A DNA stretch of 64,000 nucleotides, from assembly GCA_033439795.1 (NCBI GenBank), contig JAUTDP010000013.1, forward strand, positions 930,001 to 994,000, written 5' to 3'. The position numbers were made by a program, and so were the translations under genes. Below the pieces are notes generated by a model, which was not told the origin of the DNA, ran no database searches, and was given only the letters and a program-made list of their open reading frames with translations. Below are positions 1 to 10,492 of this stretch, piece by piece. The stretch is from Sordaria brevicollis (taxonomy: Eukaryota > Ascomycota > Sordariomycetes > Sordariales > Sordariaceae). Every line of letters starts with the position of its first letter. Within the stretch, counting starts at the first letter, position 1.

Positions 1-1290
1 TACGTCTAGCAATTCCTCCGTAATTACTATACCTACGGTTCTATAAAAGTTTAAAAGGAATAGAAGAAAAGCTTTTTACGTTTATTATTAATTTTAAAAT
101 AATTTAATAAAAATATATAAATAAACTTTATTACTAATCTTCTAAAATCTAAAAATAATACTTATTTTTAAATTATAAAGGATAAATTTAGTAAAATTAT
201 ATTCCTTAAACCTATACCCTTTATAGAAATTAAATTCTACGCCGAATATTTCCTCTAATATTTTATTTATTATTATAATTTCCTAAAATTTATCGTTAAT
301 AATCGTAATTCCAATTAAATTAACCGCTTTTAGGCTAAATTATATAAATTCCTAAGTATTAAACGTTTATTTAATACTATTTATTACCTATAGATTAATA
401 AAAGCCCGGAACGTATAAATTAGGAAGTTTACGCCTACTTATATATAATCGTTAATTACGTTTAAAATAATTAAAATAAATAATACCCTATAACGTAATT
501 AATTATTAATAGCCGGATTAATACTTTAATAAATATATTTCTATTCTTCGCTACCTATAAGTTCAATCCCGAATTCCTAATCTCCGTAATCGAAAACCCC
601 TTTAATCATTAACTTTTACCCTTATCCTTAAAGAAACGGGCTTAGGAATTCGTTAAAAAATTATAATAAATTACAGACTTATATTAAATTACTATAGCGG
701 CCGTTATTTAAAAGTAAAAAAAATTCGCTAACTATAATCGGTAACCGGTAGAACGCTTTATAATCGGGGATAAAATCTAATTTAACCTTAAAAATTATAT
801 TATTAACCGCCTAAAGAAGAAATTCGATTAATTTTACGCGAAATATATTATTTCGAAGGTATTATTTCCCTATATAATCGAATTATTTAAACTTCCTTAT
901 ACTATTTATAATATTTTCTATATCGATCTCCTACGTAAAACTATTAATAACCCTCTCCTTAAATAGAAATTTATCGACGAATAACTTCCGGTTATTAAAA
1001 TTAAAGGAGAATCGGAATATTAAATAAAAAAAATTCTCTATACTAATATTATTAAAAAAAGAAGAAGCTTAATAAGAGAAGTTTTAATTAAATAGAAAGG
1101 ATATCGTAATTTAATATAAAAGCCTTTAAAAAACTTTAAAAATATTATTGCTCTAAACGAATTTAAAACTTAATATAATTTAATAATAAATAATAATAGC
1201 TTAACCGACCGGTATATTAAAAAATTCTTATAAAAAGCCATAAACGGGGCGAAATATATTACGAACGGAATAAAGGATTTTCAAATACGG
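1..1290 (+). pseudogene. Gypsy-C pol C-terminus: integrase core plus chromodomain
   Basis: One plus-strand frame holds together over more than 1.2 kb with stops only at RIP-type positions. Early on (about 185-420) it resembles the Ty3/gypsy integrase core: a DRFSK-like start, then a SDRGSQ-like stretch now read VNNRNSN, then the equivalent of TAYHPQTNG...ERINQEVYAYL. From about 730 it matches the integrase C-terminal part (VERFIIGDKI...FNLKNY). From about 1000 to 1170 a chromodomain-like segment follows (SEY-IKKIL, then VLIK-KGYRN...PLKNFKN). Integrases of this type insert the cDNA, and the chromodomain is thought to steer it to heterochromatin. The frame is dead. The family assignment is firm, the exact ends are not. 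Confidence 0.8.
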
Positions 1291-1299
1291 ATTAAAATA

Positions 1300-2880
1300 A
1301 ATAATAAATTAATTAGGGCAAAGCCTCGGCGAAATTAATAATTAATTTAATTTAAATATCTTTTATTAAATTATCTTTTATTACCTCTAATATAAATTCC
1401 CCGATAACGGTCTCTTCCTCTTTTTCTTTATAATCGGATATATAAATATTAATAAAATTATAAACGTTTAAAAGCTTATAGGCGCGGTAATAGAAAATAA
1501 AAAGCGTAAAATAATAATTCTCCGGGCGCGAAGGCCTAATAGTAATAAAAAAAGAAGAGAATAGAAGGCGGATATTATATTCGAAATAAATACTTAAAGG
1601 GAAATATTACGCTTCCTATTATTTAAATCTATTATATTATTTTTTATTACTTCCCTCGACCTCCTTTCCCTTTCTTTTCTTCTTTACTAATAAAGGTTAC
1701 ACAATAACGGCTTCTTCGGTAATAACGGCGGTAATATCGGCGGCGGTAATATTAGCGTCGGTAGCGATATAAATATTATAATCTTCGATTAAACGGTTAA
1801 ATTCCGTATATTAATTACTTACTTATTTTACCTTCTTTATATTAATTATTAAATTAAATAATTATTCCCTAAAATTTTCGAATTTACGAATTCGCTCTTT
1901 AAAAGTTTAAATTTCTATAATATTAATCGAATTGTTAATAATTTTAATAAAGGAAGAAAGCTCCGTAAGAGGCGTTTTAATAGTAATCCGATTAATAGAA
2001 CCGCTAAATAATATTAATAATTTAAAGAATTACTAAGAAAAAAAGAAAGGAATAAAAATTTACGTAGGAATAAAGCCTTATTTCTTTAAGATTTAAAATC
2101 CTAATAAAATTTTAAACGTAACGAAGTAATTATTATAAGAATTTTTAAATATATACCTTTCGGTATATTAGGCCTTAAAAGCGGATTAAATTTAAATAAA
2201 AACGGGTTTATAACCTTTACGGGTATATTAATAAAATAAATACGTAAAAATAGAGGAGCCTTTATTAAATATAATATAATTATATTTATTAATTAGGTAG
2301 CCTTTATATTAAAAATTTTAAAGCTTAACCCCGGATAGGATATATTCGCGAATATTATTAGGAGCGGATTTGCCGGCTATATTAGTAATAATAATATTAG
2401 GCTAAATTTAGCGGGGCTTTAGTGGGGTAATGGATTTAAGAATAGCGATTTTAGTAGCGCTTTTATTATAGTAAAAAGTGGGAATAAAAATAAATAACGG
2501 GGTAAACGAATTAATAGCTTTTTATAAGGCTAGGAATTTATAAAAGAATTCGAATTGGGTAACGGTAATAGGGGTATCTATTTTAATAACGATTAATTAA
2601 TAATTAATTAATACGCCCGTAAAAGGATTAATAGGAAAGTAATAATAATAATAAAAATAATAAAAATAATAGAAATATATTTAATACGCGTTAATAAGAG
2701 TGCGCGCTATTTAATATTTATAGTTTTAATTATTCGATAAATTAAAAGAGGAAAGAGGAGAAGGAGAAAAGGAAAAAGAAAAGCGCGGAGTATATATTAA
2801 GGGTACGCATTAGCGGTACGTTATTTAATATTTAGGGTCCACGTAATTATATACCTACCTATATATAATACGTTTAATTA
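1300..2880. other. Gypsy-C region between pol and 3' LTR, with antisense open frames
   Basis: This 1.6-kb stretch follows the chromodomain and precedes the polypurine tract. No gag or pol domain is recognisable. On the minus strand two partly overlapping frames stay fairly open. One, about 2560-2060, shows only RIP-type stops. The other, about 2010-1620, reads as a possible coiled coil (TELSSFIKIINNS, then FKERIRKFENFRE) followed by an Ala/Asp/Thr-rich stretch and a basic KKKRKGKE cluster. Plus-strand frames are also partly open, because codon patterns in such DNA are strand-ambiguous. No function is assigned. It could be an antisense accessory ORF or simply a long 3' untranslated region. Confidence 0.35.
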
Positions 2881-2894
2881 GGAGAAGGGGGGGT
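2881..2894 (+). other. Gypsy-C polypurine tract
   Basis: The purine run ggagaaggggggg lies directly before the putative LTR start. Such tracts prime plus-strand DNA synthesis in LTR retrotransposons, and the position is exactly where one is expected. Confidence 0.7.
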
Positions 2895-3124
2895 TAATAT
2901 TATAGGGTTAATACCCGTAGCTAAATTTAATTAATATTATTAATCGTGCCGCTAGTTACGGTCCTTGCCGCTACGGTAAGCGGAGTAGCCCGTACCCGGT
3001 CTTTAAAAGGATAGCTAATTAATACCGCTTAGAAGGCGCCTCCCTTCCTCTCTTTTCCTCTTTGTAAAACCTTATCGATTCGTTAAGACCTAGCATCTGT
3101 GCCAATTGTGCTATACCCCTTACA
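2895..3124 (+). repeat. Gypsy-C 3' LTR
   Basis: Starts taatattata, which fits TG...CA ends if the first TG was changed to TA, and ends ttaca. Its last 40 bases keep several CpA and TpG (agcatctgtgccaattgtgc) that are missing elsewhere, so this end was mutated less. The partner LTR is outside the window, so the start is inferred from the polypurine tract. Confidence 0.6.
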
Positions 3125-3131
3125 CTTTAAC

Positions 3132-4028
3132 GAAAAAGCGTTTATATTTTTAAATATTATTACGTTAATTGTTAAAGGGTTCCTTTAAGCGAATATCGCC
3201 GAATATATAAAGATAGAGGATATTATTTATAAAATATAATAGGCGAATCCGATCGCTTTTATTATTAAAATACGTTTATAAAAGAAGAAAATTGGCGAGG
3301 ATAGGGGTTTTTTTATAATAGAGGTTACAATTATAAAGGTAATCGAAGCTTTCTACGAAGGATTTTTCCTTTAGGAAGGCGGCGTATATATTTACGAACC
3401 GTTTATTTCTTTAATTAATATTTAATAGTATTTTATTTATTAGGGCGTAGGATATTTAGGGAAATTTTATTATAATATTAACGTTTATAAATATTACAGT
3501 AAAGATAAATATAATAAGGATTACTTTAGAAAAGTGAATTATTTATTTAATAAAGATAAATCGCTAATTTTTTACGCTTTATATAAAAAATACGGGTATT
3601 ATACTTTCGAAAAGAAAGTATATTTTATTTTTAAAAAAATTATTACGAAGGTTATTATAGAGTACGTTAAAAGGCTACGTTTATTTACGTATTAGAAGGA
3701 CTTTAAAAAAAGTATTATATTAGAGCCGGTAGTAATAAAGGACGACGGGGATATTAATTTCCTTAATACCCCCCCTACCGCCCGTATTATTATTATTTGT
3801 AAAAAGGAATTTAAAAGTAAAAATAGAAGTTATATTTATAAATAAATTAGCGGGCCCTTTATTAGACCGAAATTAATAATTAAAAGCCCGATAAACGTAT
3901 TTATAAATTTTTAAAATTCGGGTACTTAGAATAGCGCCGGTTTAATTACTATTATTAAACCAATTATTTAAAAGGAAAAAATTCCTACTTTTATTCCGCC
4001 CGTAAAGTTAAAAAATATTTTTTTATAG
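3132..4028 (+). pseudogene. LINE ORF1, C-terminal part (L1)
   Basis: One frame runs from the Gypsy-C junction to about 4028 with stops only at expected RIP sites. Mid-way it reads YKYYSKDKYNKDY, the exact spacing of a C-x2-C-x4-H-x4-C zinc knuckle with each Cys (TGY) and His (CAY) turned into Tyr (TAY). This suits the nucleic-acid-binding ORF1 protein of Tad-like fungal LINEs, which coats the element RNA. The C-terminal part is basic and Ser/Pro/Thr-rich. ORF2 follows in the -1 frame with little or no gap. The N-terminal part is outside the window but can be read in L2, L4 and L6. Confidence 0.65.
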
Positions 4029-4033
4029 AATAA

Positions 4034-7000
4034 TTAATAATTTAATTAAAAATATTTTATTAGAATGTGGGGAAATTGTACGAAAAAGGGAAATTACTAT
4101 TCGAATAGGAGGAGATTTATAATATCGTAATAATTTAAAAGCCGGGTAGGAATTTAAACGAGGATATTTATTATTTATAGGGTAATAAGTATATTGGGGT
4201 AAATTATTTAAAAAAGGGGAGGGCGGTTATTTATATAAATAAGAAATAGAATTTTAGGGATTTAAACTTCCGTATTAGAAAAGATTAAACCTCTATAACT
4301 TTTAAGAATTTAAAGGAATTATTAATTATTTATTCGATTTATTCCCTTATTAAAATATATAGAATATTAGAATACGAATAAAGGTTTCCCCTCTTCGAAT
4401 TCTTTAAGGAGAGACCCCTAGTAAAATATTAAATTATAATTATTAGAAATTTTAACCTTTATTATTTTAATTAGGATTTAGAGAATAAAATTAATTTAAG
4501 AATTGAAAGATTCTTTATATAAATATAATAGTAATATATACAGTTCGTTACCTTTAGAAGGGAACCGACTTATATAAATAATATAATATAAGAAGAAAAA
4601 AATAGAATAATCAATTACGTATAAATAATATTAAAAATCGAAATTAAATATTAGGGGGCGTAACAGTACGAATAAATTAGTTCGGATTATTATCTTTAAA
4701 AAATTTGGGTTTATATTAGAAGAAAAATTAAGAAAGCGGAGGTAGAAGAAGGTTATAATTAAAATTTAATAAATATAGAAAAGGTACGAAAGGCGGCGTT
4801 ATAATAGATTTTAATTTTAGCGAAGATTGATACGAAGGAGGAATTAAAATTTATATTTAATAAATTCGATAGAGAATTTATAAATATAGCGGAAAAATTC
4901 GTCCTATATTGGAAAAAAGGTCGAAGGAGAAAAATAAGGTAATAAACGTTAAAATATAAAATAACGACGAAAGATACAAAGTAGAAATAGTAGAAATAAT
5001 ATAGGGAAAGGATATCTTTAAATTGGGTAGAATTCGTAAAAGTATTAATAAAAAAAAGAAGGATTAATACGAAAATTTAATAAACAATATAGTAAAAAGG
5101 CGTTGAAAAGGCGTTAAAGAATTTAAATAAATTTTAAACCTTCGAAAAATAGGCCCGTACCCGAAGCTATTTATTAATAAACCCGTTTAAATTTTTAATT
5201 TTTAAATAATATAAAGGAGTAGAAGAAATCGAAGATTATAATAGTAAAGCGAATATTTTCGCCGAACGTTTCTTCCCGAAAGTAAACGTTTTTATAAATT
5301 ATTTACTTAATTGGACCCTTCCCCTAAATATTAGTAATTCGTTATTTATTAACGAATTAATTACTAAAGAGGATATTTAAAAAGTTTTATTTCGGATAGC
5401 TCTAAATAAGGTATTAGGCGTCGATTAATATTCGAATAAATTTTTAAAAATTTGTAAAGAATTATTCTAAAAAATTATAACCGCTTTTATAATTACGAAT
5501 TTTCGTTTTAAGTATTTTTTATAGCGGTTTAAAAACGTAAAAATAATCGTTTTTAAAAAGTTAAAAAAAACCATTATATAATAAAAGTTAACCGGCGTAT
5601 AAAAATTAATTTTATTATTAAATAACGTAGGGAAAATCTTCGAAACGTTCGTTATTAAAAGGTTTACTTAAGTTGCGGAAAAATTTAACTTTTTATTAGA
5701 AGGTTAAATAGGTAATTAGGTAGGCCGTTTAACCGAATTTACTATTCGTATTATTATAGATATTATATATACGGTTTAGAAATTCGGAATTGTTATATCG
5801 TTAATACTCTTTAATTTTAAAAGCGTATTCGATAAAATTAATTATAAATAATTATTATATACTTTATAAGAAATATAATTCCTATAATAAATTTTTAAAT
5901 AGGTAGCAAATTTTATTAACGGATAAAAAGGTTCCCTTTTCTTCGACGATAAAATGTCTATTCCCTATATTATAGAAATTGGAATATTTTAGGGCTCCCC
6001 CCTCTTTTTAATTTTTTTTATCCTCTTTATTATTTTATTATACTATAAATTAATTATAATTAAAAATATAATTACAATTAACTTTATTAATAATATTAAT
6101 ATCGTTATTATAATAAAAATTATTAAAGAGAATTGTAAAATACTTTAAATAGTATAAGAAATTTACTCCGAATAGGTAAGGGAGAGAAATATAGAATTTA
6201 AAGCGAATAAAACGGAATTAATATATTTTATACGGATAAGGGTATTAAAAACAGAGATTTTCTAATTCGGGGATATTATATTTTAACCGACGGAATCGAT
6301 AAAATTCCTAAGCGTTTAATTAAATTATAAATTTAATTATTAAATTTATACGGAAGTTATTAAAAAGAAAATAAAAATTTAGATAAATATATTAATTTAA
6401 TTAGTTATAAAAATTTAGGGTTACTCTTTCGTTTATACGAAGGAAATTTATATTAAATATATTCGAAGCGCAATTATATATAAAGCTTTAATTTTTTATT
6501 AATTAATAAAAATATATAATAAATCCCGAAGGATAGTAATCGAATTAATTAAATACTAAATTAAATATTTAAGAATCGTCGCTGGGGTATATAAGGCTAT
6601 ACCGGTATAGAATTTTAAAATGGAAATTTTTTACCTATTATTCGACTCTTATTTTAATAAATAAGTAAGGGTTTTCGAAGAGAAATTCGCCCGTATAAAT
6701 TAAATTAAATTCGTTTAAAAAATAATAACCTAAATAATTAATTATATTTAAATAAAACGAATAAGAGGTTAATTATTTATTAATAGACCGGAAAGTAGTA
6801 TTATTAAAATTAAATAGGCGGAGGAATAAATACCAACGGAGAATTTTATAACGATTATAATAGGATTATCCTTAGTAATAGGCGTACTTGTTTAATTGTT
6901 ATAATTACCGGAATTTTTAACCTTCGATCGAAAAATATAATTAGAGGACGTTACGAAGAGAAAATAGGTATTATATTATAATTATTAATTAATAATAATA

Positions 7001-7501
7001 GTAATTAAATTAGGTTAGCGGTATAAATTTATAATTATTAATTTCGACCTGAAGTTTAGTAATACTATAATAAAACGGTATATAATTAATTAAAAAAAGA
7101 AGAAGCGGAAGAGAATTTAACCTTCGGAAAACGATAAAAATTATTATTTATTAACGAAAGCGAAGAATTCCCTCCTCGTTTAAGCGAGAATGGAAGTAAT
7201 TGGCTTTAGGGCTTTCCTTTTTTAAAAGAGAATCCCCGATATTAATACCCCTATTTATTCGTACGGATTAGGATGGGAGATATTTTACTATATTATATTT
7301 AAATATTTTTAAATAGTAGATATATAATTCGTAATAACCGATTGGCCGTAAACGTAGGAATAATTCTAAATTTATTTAGATAATAGAATTAAAGCCGAAA
7401 GAATTTTATTATAAGCATTTTAATTAGGACGATTAAATAAATACCGCTTAATAATTAAATTAGAAGAGGAGTAGTAAGACGAATTTATTCGCTATTTTTA
7501 A
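4034..7501 (+). pseudogene. LINE ORF2: endonuclease-reverse transcriptase (L1)
   Basis: About 1150 codons in a single unbroken register. The N-terminus has the APE-type endonuclease: FY-NVGK...KGKLLFE, NEDIYYL, RAVIYINKK and a degraded GDFN...PNW motif (IIRNFNLYYFN followed by a stop for Trp) near 4440. This nicks target DNA. The central part is the reverse transcriptase: IILFNFKSVFDKINY near 5805 and the FADD box, read NFINN, near 6080. A C-terminal part of roughly 400 codons follows that I cannot assign with confidence. The stop at 7499-7501 overlaps the tail of the antisense frame by 42 nt. Length and order fit fungal LINE ORF2. Confidence 0.85.
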
Positions 7502-8717
7502 TTTTTTTTCCTTCTTTTTCTTTTATTTTTATTTATTAATGCGTTAGAACGAGGATGAGGGAGGATTTTTATTTAGTTAAAAATTTATTGGGCTACGAAG
7601 GCGATAATTTATTTAATTATTATTTTTTTTTATAATTAATTAAAGCTTTTAATATTTTATTATTATTAATAAATAGACGGTTCTATTTATTAAATTAATA
7701 AATATATTAACGTATAGTATTAATTACGAATTGACGTTAAGTAAGTTAATTATTATTAATAGGAACGGGATTAGTAGGACGAATAGCCGGCGAATTGATT
7801 TTTATCGGGGAATTATTACGGGAAAGTATATAAATATTATTATTATTCGGGGGAATTCTACTATTACCGTTATAAAGTAAATTACTATTATTATTATAAG
7901 GTAAATTATTATTATTATTATAGGGGATACTATTTAAAAGAATATAATTACCGATTAAATTATTTTTATTAAAAAGGAGGAGTTCGCAATAACCTTTTTA
8001 AAAGTAATCGTTAATCGATTATTTTCTATAGCGAATAAATTACTTAAGGGTATTAATAAAGCCGTTATTAATAAAGCGAGGGCGAATCGCGCTAGTAAAT
8101 TCTTTAACGACGATATAAAGGCGGATAAAATAATCGTAGAATTCGCTACTAATTAGGTCTTTATTAACGACCTTCTTTTAAAAGGTATTATAGAAATCGT
8201 AAAAGCCGTAAAGTATATTAATTATATAATACGAAATTATTAAAATATATTAAATAACTTAATTAAATTTATTTAAAAACGAATTAAAATAAAAGATATT
8301 AATAATATAGAAAATAATAATTTATTCGGGTAATTAGGGATATAATAAATCGATTTAGCGACGGCCTTTATATAAATATCGTAACCCGGGACGGCCGGGA
8401 AGGCGAAAAAGGCTTTAATTAATTAAAAAGTATAAGCGAAATATAAAAGAGTATAAATACGGCTTCGGAGAAATTAATATAAAGATAGAATATAATAGAA
8501 GGAGAATTTACCCTTTTTCTAATATATAAAAGAATTTATTATTAATAAAGCGTTTAATAATATATTCGAAATTAATTTTAATACCGGTATTAGTTATATT
8601 AAATATAAGGGTTAACGAAGGAGGGTAAAAGGGAAACGAATTTTCGCTTTTATTTTCGTTAAAAATTTTTATTATTTTATAGAACGCTTTAACGTATTTT
8701 TAATAGAAAGTAATTAT
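7460..8717 (-). pseudogene. Putative antisense gene in the LINE 3' end (L1)
   Basis: Opposite strand to ORF1/ORF2. The position of the ATG kept at 60426 corresponds here to 8717 (ATG changed to ATA). Exon 1 encodes about 70 residues. The 49-nt intron seen intact at 11333 and 28591 corresponds to 8463-8511. A later segment reads AIRPRF...YYEFLLSNRNNLIG, then an Asn/Ser/Gly/Pro-rich linker, and the C-terminus is Lys-rich (KSKRKGRKEK in copy L0). The reading frame shifts between the exon after the intron and that later segment, so a second intron or a frameshift is implied but I could not place it. No domain is recognised. A sense-strand frame over about 7690-8790 is an alternative reading. Confidence 0.4.
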
Positions 8718-9235
8718 TTCGAATCGATTATTATTATTAAAGGAAAGAAAAGTTTAGAAAAATTTAAGGGGATAGGGGGTTTTTATATTTAAAGGAGGGA
8801 GGTTTTTACATTAGTATAAATTGTAATAGAAACGTAATTATAATAGGGGGAGGAAGAAGATAAAAGGAATAAAGGAAGGTTTAATAATTAGGAAATTTAA
8901 TAGCGGTTAAAAGGATAAATAAGTAGGGGAGTAGAAAGTAAAAGGTAATAATAAATAGGAAACGGGACGGTGGATTAAGAAGGTAAAATAGTTTAATATT
9001 TTAATATAATAGTAAATAGAAGGGATGAGATGGATATTAATCGCGTTAGCGGTAAGTATATATTGTAATTATAGAATGCCGAAGAAGCGGCGCGGATAAG
9101 TCCGCGCCGAGAAATATAGCCGGGGTTTTTATCCGGGGCGCTTAACGCCTATAGTTTCATCCTACGGAGAATCGGAGATAGACCTTATACTATATTAGCG
9201 CTATAAATTTAACTAGGGAATAAGAATCTTACTTA

Positions 9236-9739
9236 TAATATTAAATTTAATTTATTCGATTATAAATTTATTAAATATATTCTTCTTTTAAATTTCGTTT
9301 ATTTAAACGCTTTCGGTAATAGATAATTTAGCAATCTTAACCGCAATAACCTTTTCGTCGGGGGTATACGCTATTATAATTAATTACAAAGGTATATATT
9401 ATAATTACTTTAATTGGTAAATAAATTTAAAATATTTGGATATTTCTTTAGTATATTAAGAATAATTTTGTGATTATTACGAGCAATATAGTTACGAGAG
9501 ATAAATTTAATACGTTAAATCTAGGTTTATTATAGAATTATAAAATAAAGAAAAAAAAAAGAAAACGAATAAAGGGCGCGCCCTACGCTAGGGTTTATAC
9601 TTGGGCGCGGGCGACTTACGAAGGTGGTACGCAATTACGTGCGTTAGTGCGGTCAATTTCTATTAAGGTAACCGCCTAAGCGATAACCGGTCCGCTAGAT
9701 AGGGCCCTAATAGGGACCCTGTCCGCTAGCGCCGTAATA
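9236..9739 (-). mobile_element. Gypsy-B copy 1, 5' end (minus strand)
   Basis: Bases 9236-9474 match the leader and gag-start side of Gypsy-B main (30436-30670), followed by the 5' LTR. The rest of this copy lies to the left, split by LINE L1, and is outside the window. No gene of its own can be read in this piece. Confidence 0.75.
9475..9739 (-). repeat. Gypsy-B LTR (copy 1)
   Basis: A 265-bp LTR. On the plus strand it runs from tattacgagc to gccgtaata, matching both LTRs of Gypsy-B main in length. The ends are RIP-altered forms of TGTCAC...GTGACA. Confidence 0.85.
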
Positions 9740-9785
9740 TTTCCCCTCTTTTTTCTCTTTTTTTCTTTTCCCTTTTCCTTTCTCT
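9740..9785. other. Pyrimidine tract between two Gypsy-B LTRs
   Basis: Forty-six bases, pyrimidines with a single interruption, separate the LTR of copy 1 from that of copy 2. It does not match Gypsy-B internal sequence, so it is probably a remnant of the older target DNA into which both copies went. Confidence 0.5.
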
Positions 9786-10020
9786 TATTACGAGCGACGT
9801 AGTTACGAGAGACAAGCTTAACACGTTGAATCCAGGTTTATTGTAGAATTATAAAATGAAGAAGAAAAGAAGAAAACGAGTAAAGGGCGCGGGCGACCTA
9901 CGAAGGCGGCTCGCAATTACGTACGCTAGTACGGTTAATTTTTATTAAGGTAACCGCCCGAGTAGTAACCGGTTTATTAAATAGGGCCTAATAGGGACCT
10001 TATCCGCTAGCGCCGTAATA
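9786..10020 (-). repeat. Gypsy-B LTR (copy 2), shortened
   Basis: Same ends as the 265-bp LTRs but 30 bp shorter, lacking most of the gcgcgcc...gggtttatac segment found in copy 1. Its left half keeps some CpA/TpG (cacgttgaatccagg). Confidence 0.85.
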
Positions 10021-10439
10021 TTACCCCCCCTTCCGAAAAAGATTCGCCCCGAATTTTCGAAATATTAGAATTATTATTATATATAAAGTAGGTCCTTTAT
10101 TTCTTAGCGCCTATTACCCTCTTCAATTTTTTATACCCTTTTTTTAAGGGATATTATCCTTTAGATAATCTTTATTTAAAGCGGAACTTCAATATAAAAA
10201 ATATTAAATAAATACGAACGTTAAACGTAACTTCTTCTATAATACCGTAACCCCCTACAATAATCCCTATAAATCTTCCCGAAGTTTACCCGCGATTTCG
10301 CGATTTATAATTGGCTAGAAAAAAATTCTCGAATTAGAATTGGCTAAATTAGACCTTCTATCCCTATTCGCCAAGTTCGCTTAGCGTTTAACGCCTCGCT
10401 TAAGGCTTAGCATTCGAAAGTAGGTCCTAGCAAAACAAA

Positions 10440-10492
10440 GTGGGTACCAAAATAATGAGTAAGCCGAGACGAGTAGTTTGGTACCACTCACG
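10440..10492. repeat. Inverted repeat around two GGTACC sites with adjacent CACGTG
   Basis: gtgggtaccaaa (10440-10451) is mirrored by tttggtaccactcac (10478-10492), a 12-13 bp arm with one mismatch and a 26-bp spacer. The second arm runs into cacgtgacc, an E-box-like palindrome. It could be a promoter operator or the termini of a very small element. Confidence 0.5.

Larger units (their letters stand above)
1..3124 (+). mobile_element. Gypsy-C, 3' part of a Ty3/gypsy LTR retrotransposon
   Basis: Only the 3' part lies in the window: integrase and chromodomain, a 1.6-kb stretch, a polypurine tract and one LTR. The 5' half is beyond base 1. The element ends inside LINE L1 ORF1. The bases after the LTR (cttta, 3125-3129) match the uninterrupted LINE sequence at the same place in L6 (near 56290), so they are the right copy of a 5-bp target duplication. 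Heavily RIP-mutated except for parts of the LTR. The limits of the LTR are inferred from the tract and the target site, since the partner LTR is not visible. Confidence 0.8.
3125..9235 (+). mobile_element. LINE copy L1 (5' part outside the window)
   Basis: Non-LTR retrotransposon on the plus strand, cut at its 5' side by Gypsy-C. It holds the end of ORF1, the whole of ORF2 and the 3' terminal region. The 3' end gaatcttactta is the same as in the other LINE copies here. It is inserted in Gypsy-B copy 1: the bases after it (aatattaaattt) match Gypsy-B main near 30440. Heavily RIP-mutated, yet reading frames keep the same register for kilobases, so the damage is almost all transitions. Confidence 0.85.

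Noticed and set aside
7690..7960. Tyr-rich frame (repeated YYYY) in the L1 3' region as a structural protein
   Set aside because: It is a third frame of the low-complexity linker, rich in Arg/Tyr with many stops, and not consistent between copies.
9475..10020. A two-LTR circle junction inserted as a unit
   Set aside because: Circle junctions join LTRs directly or with a few bases. Here 46 bp of unrelated pyrimidine tract separates them, and the two LTRs differ by a 30-bp deletion.
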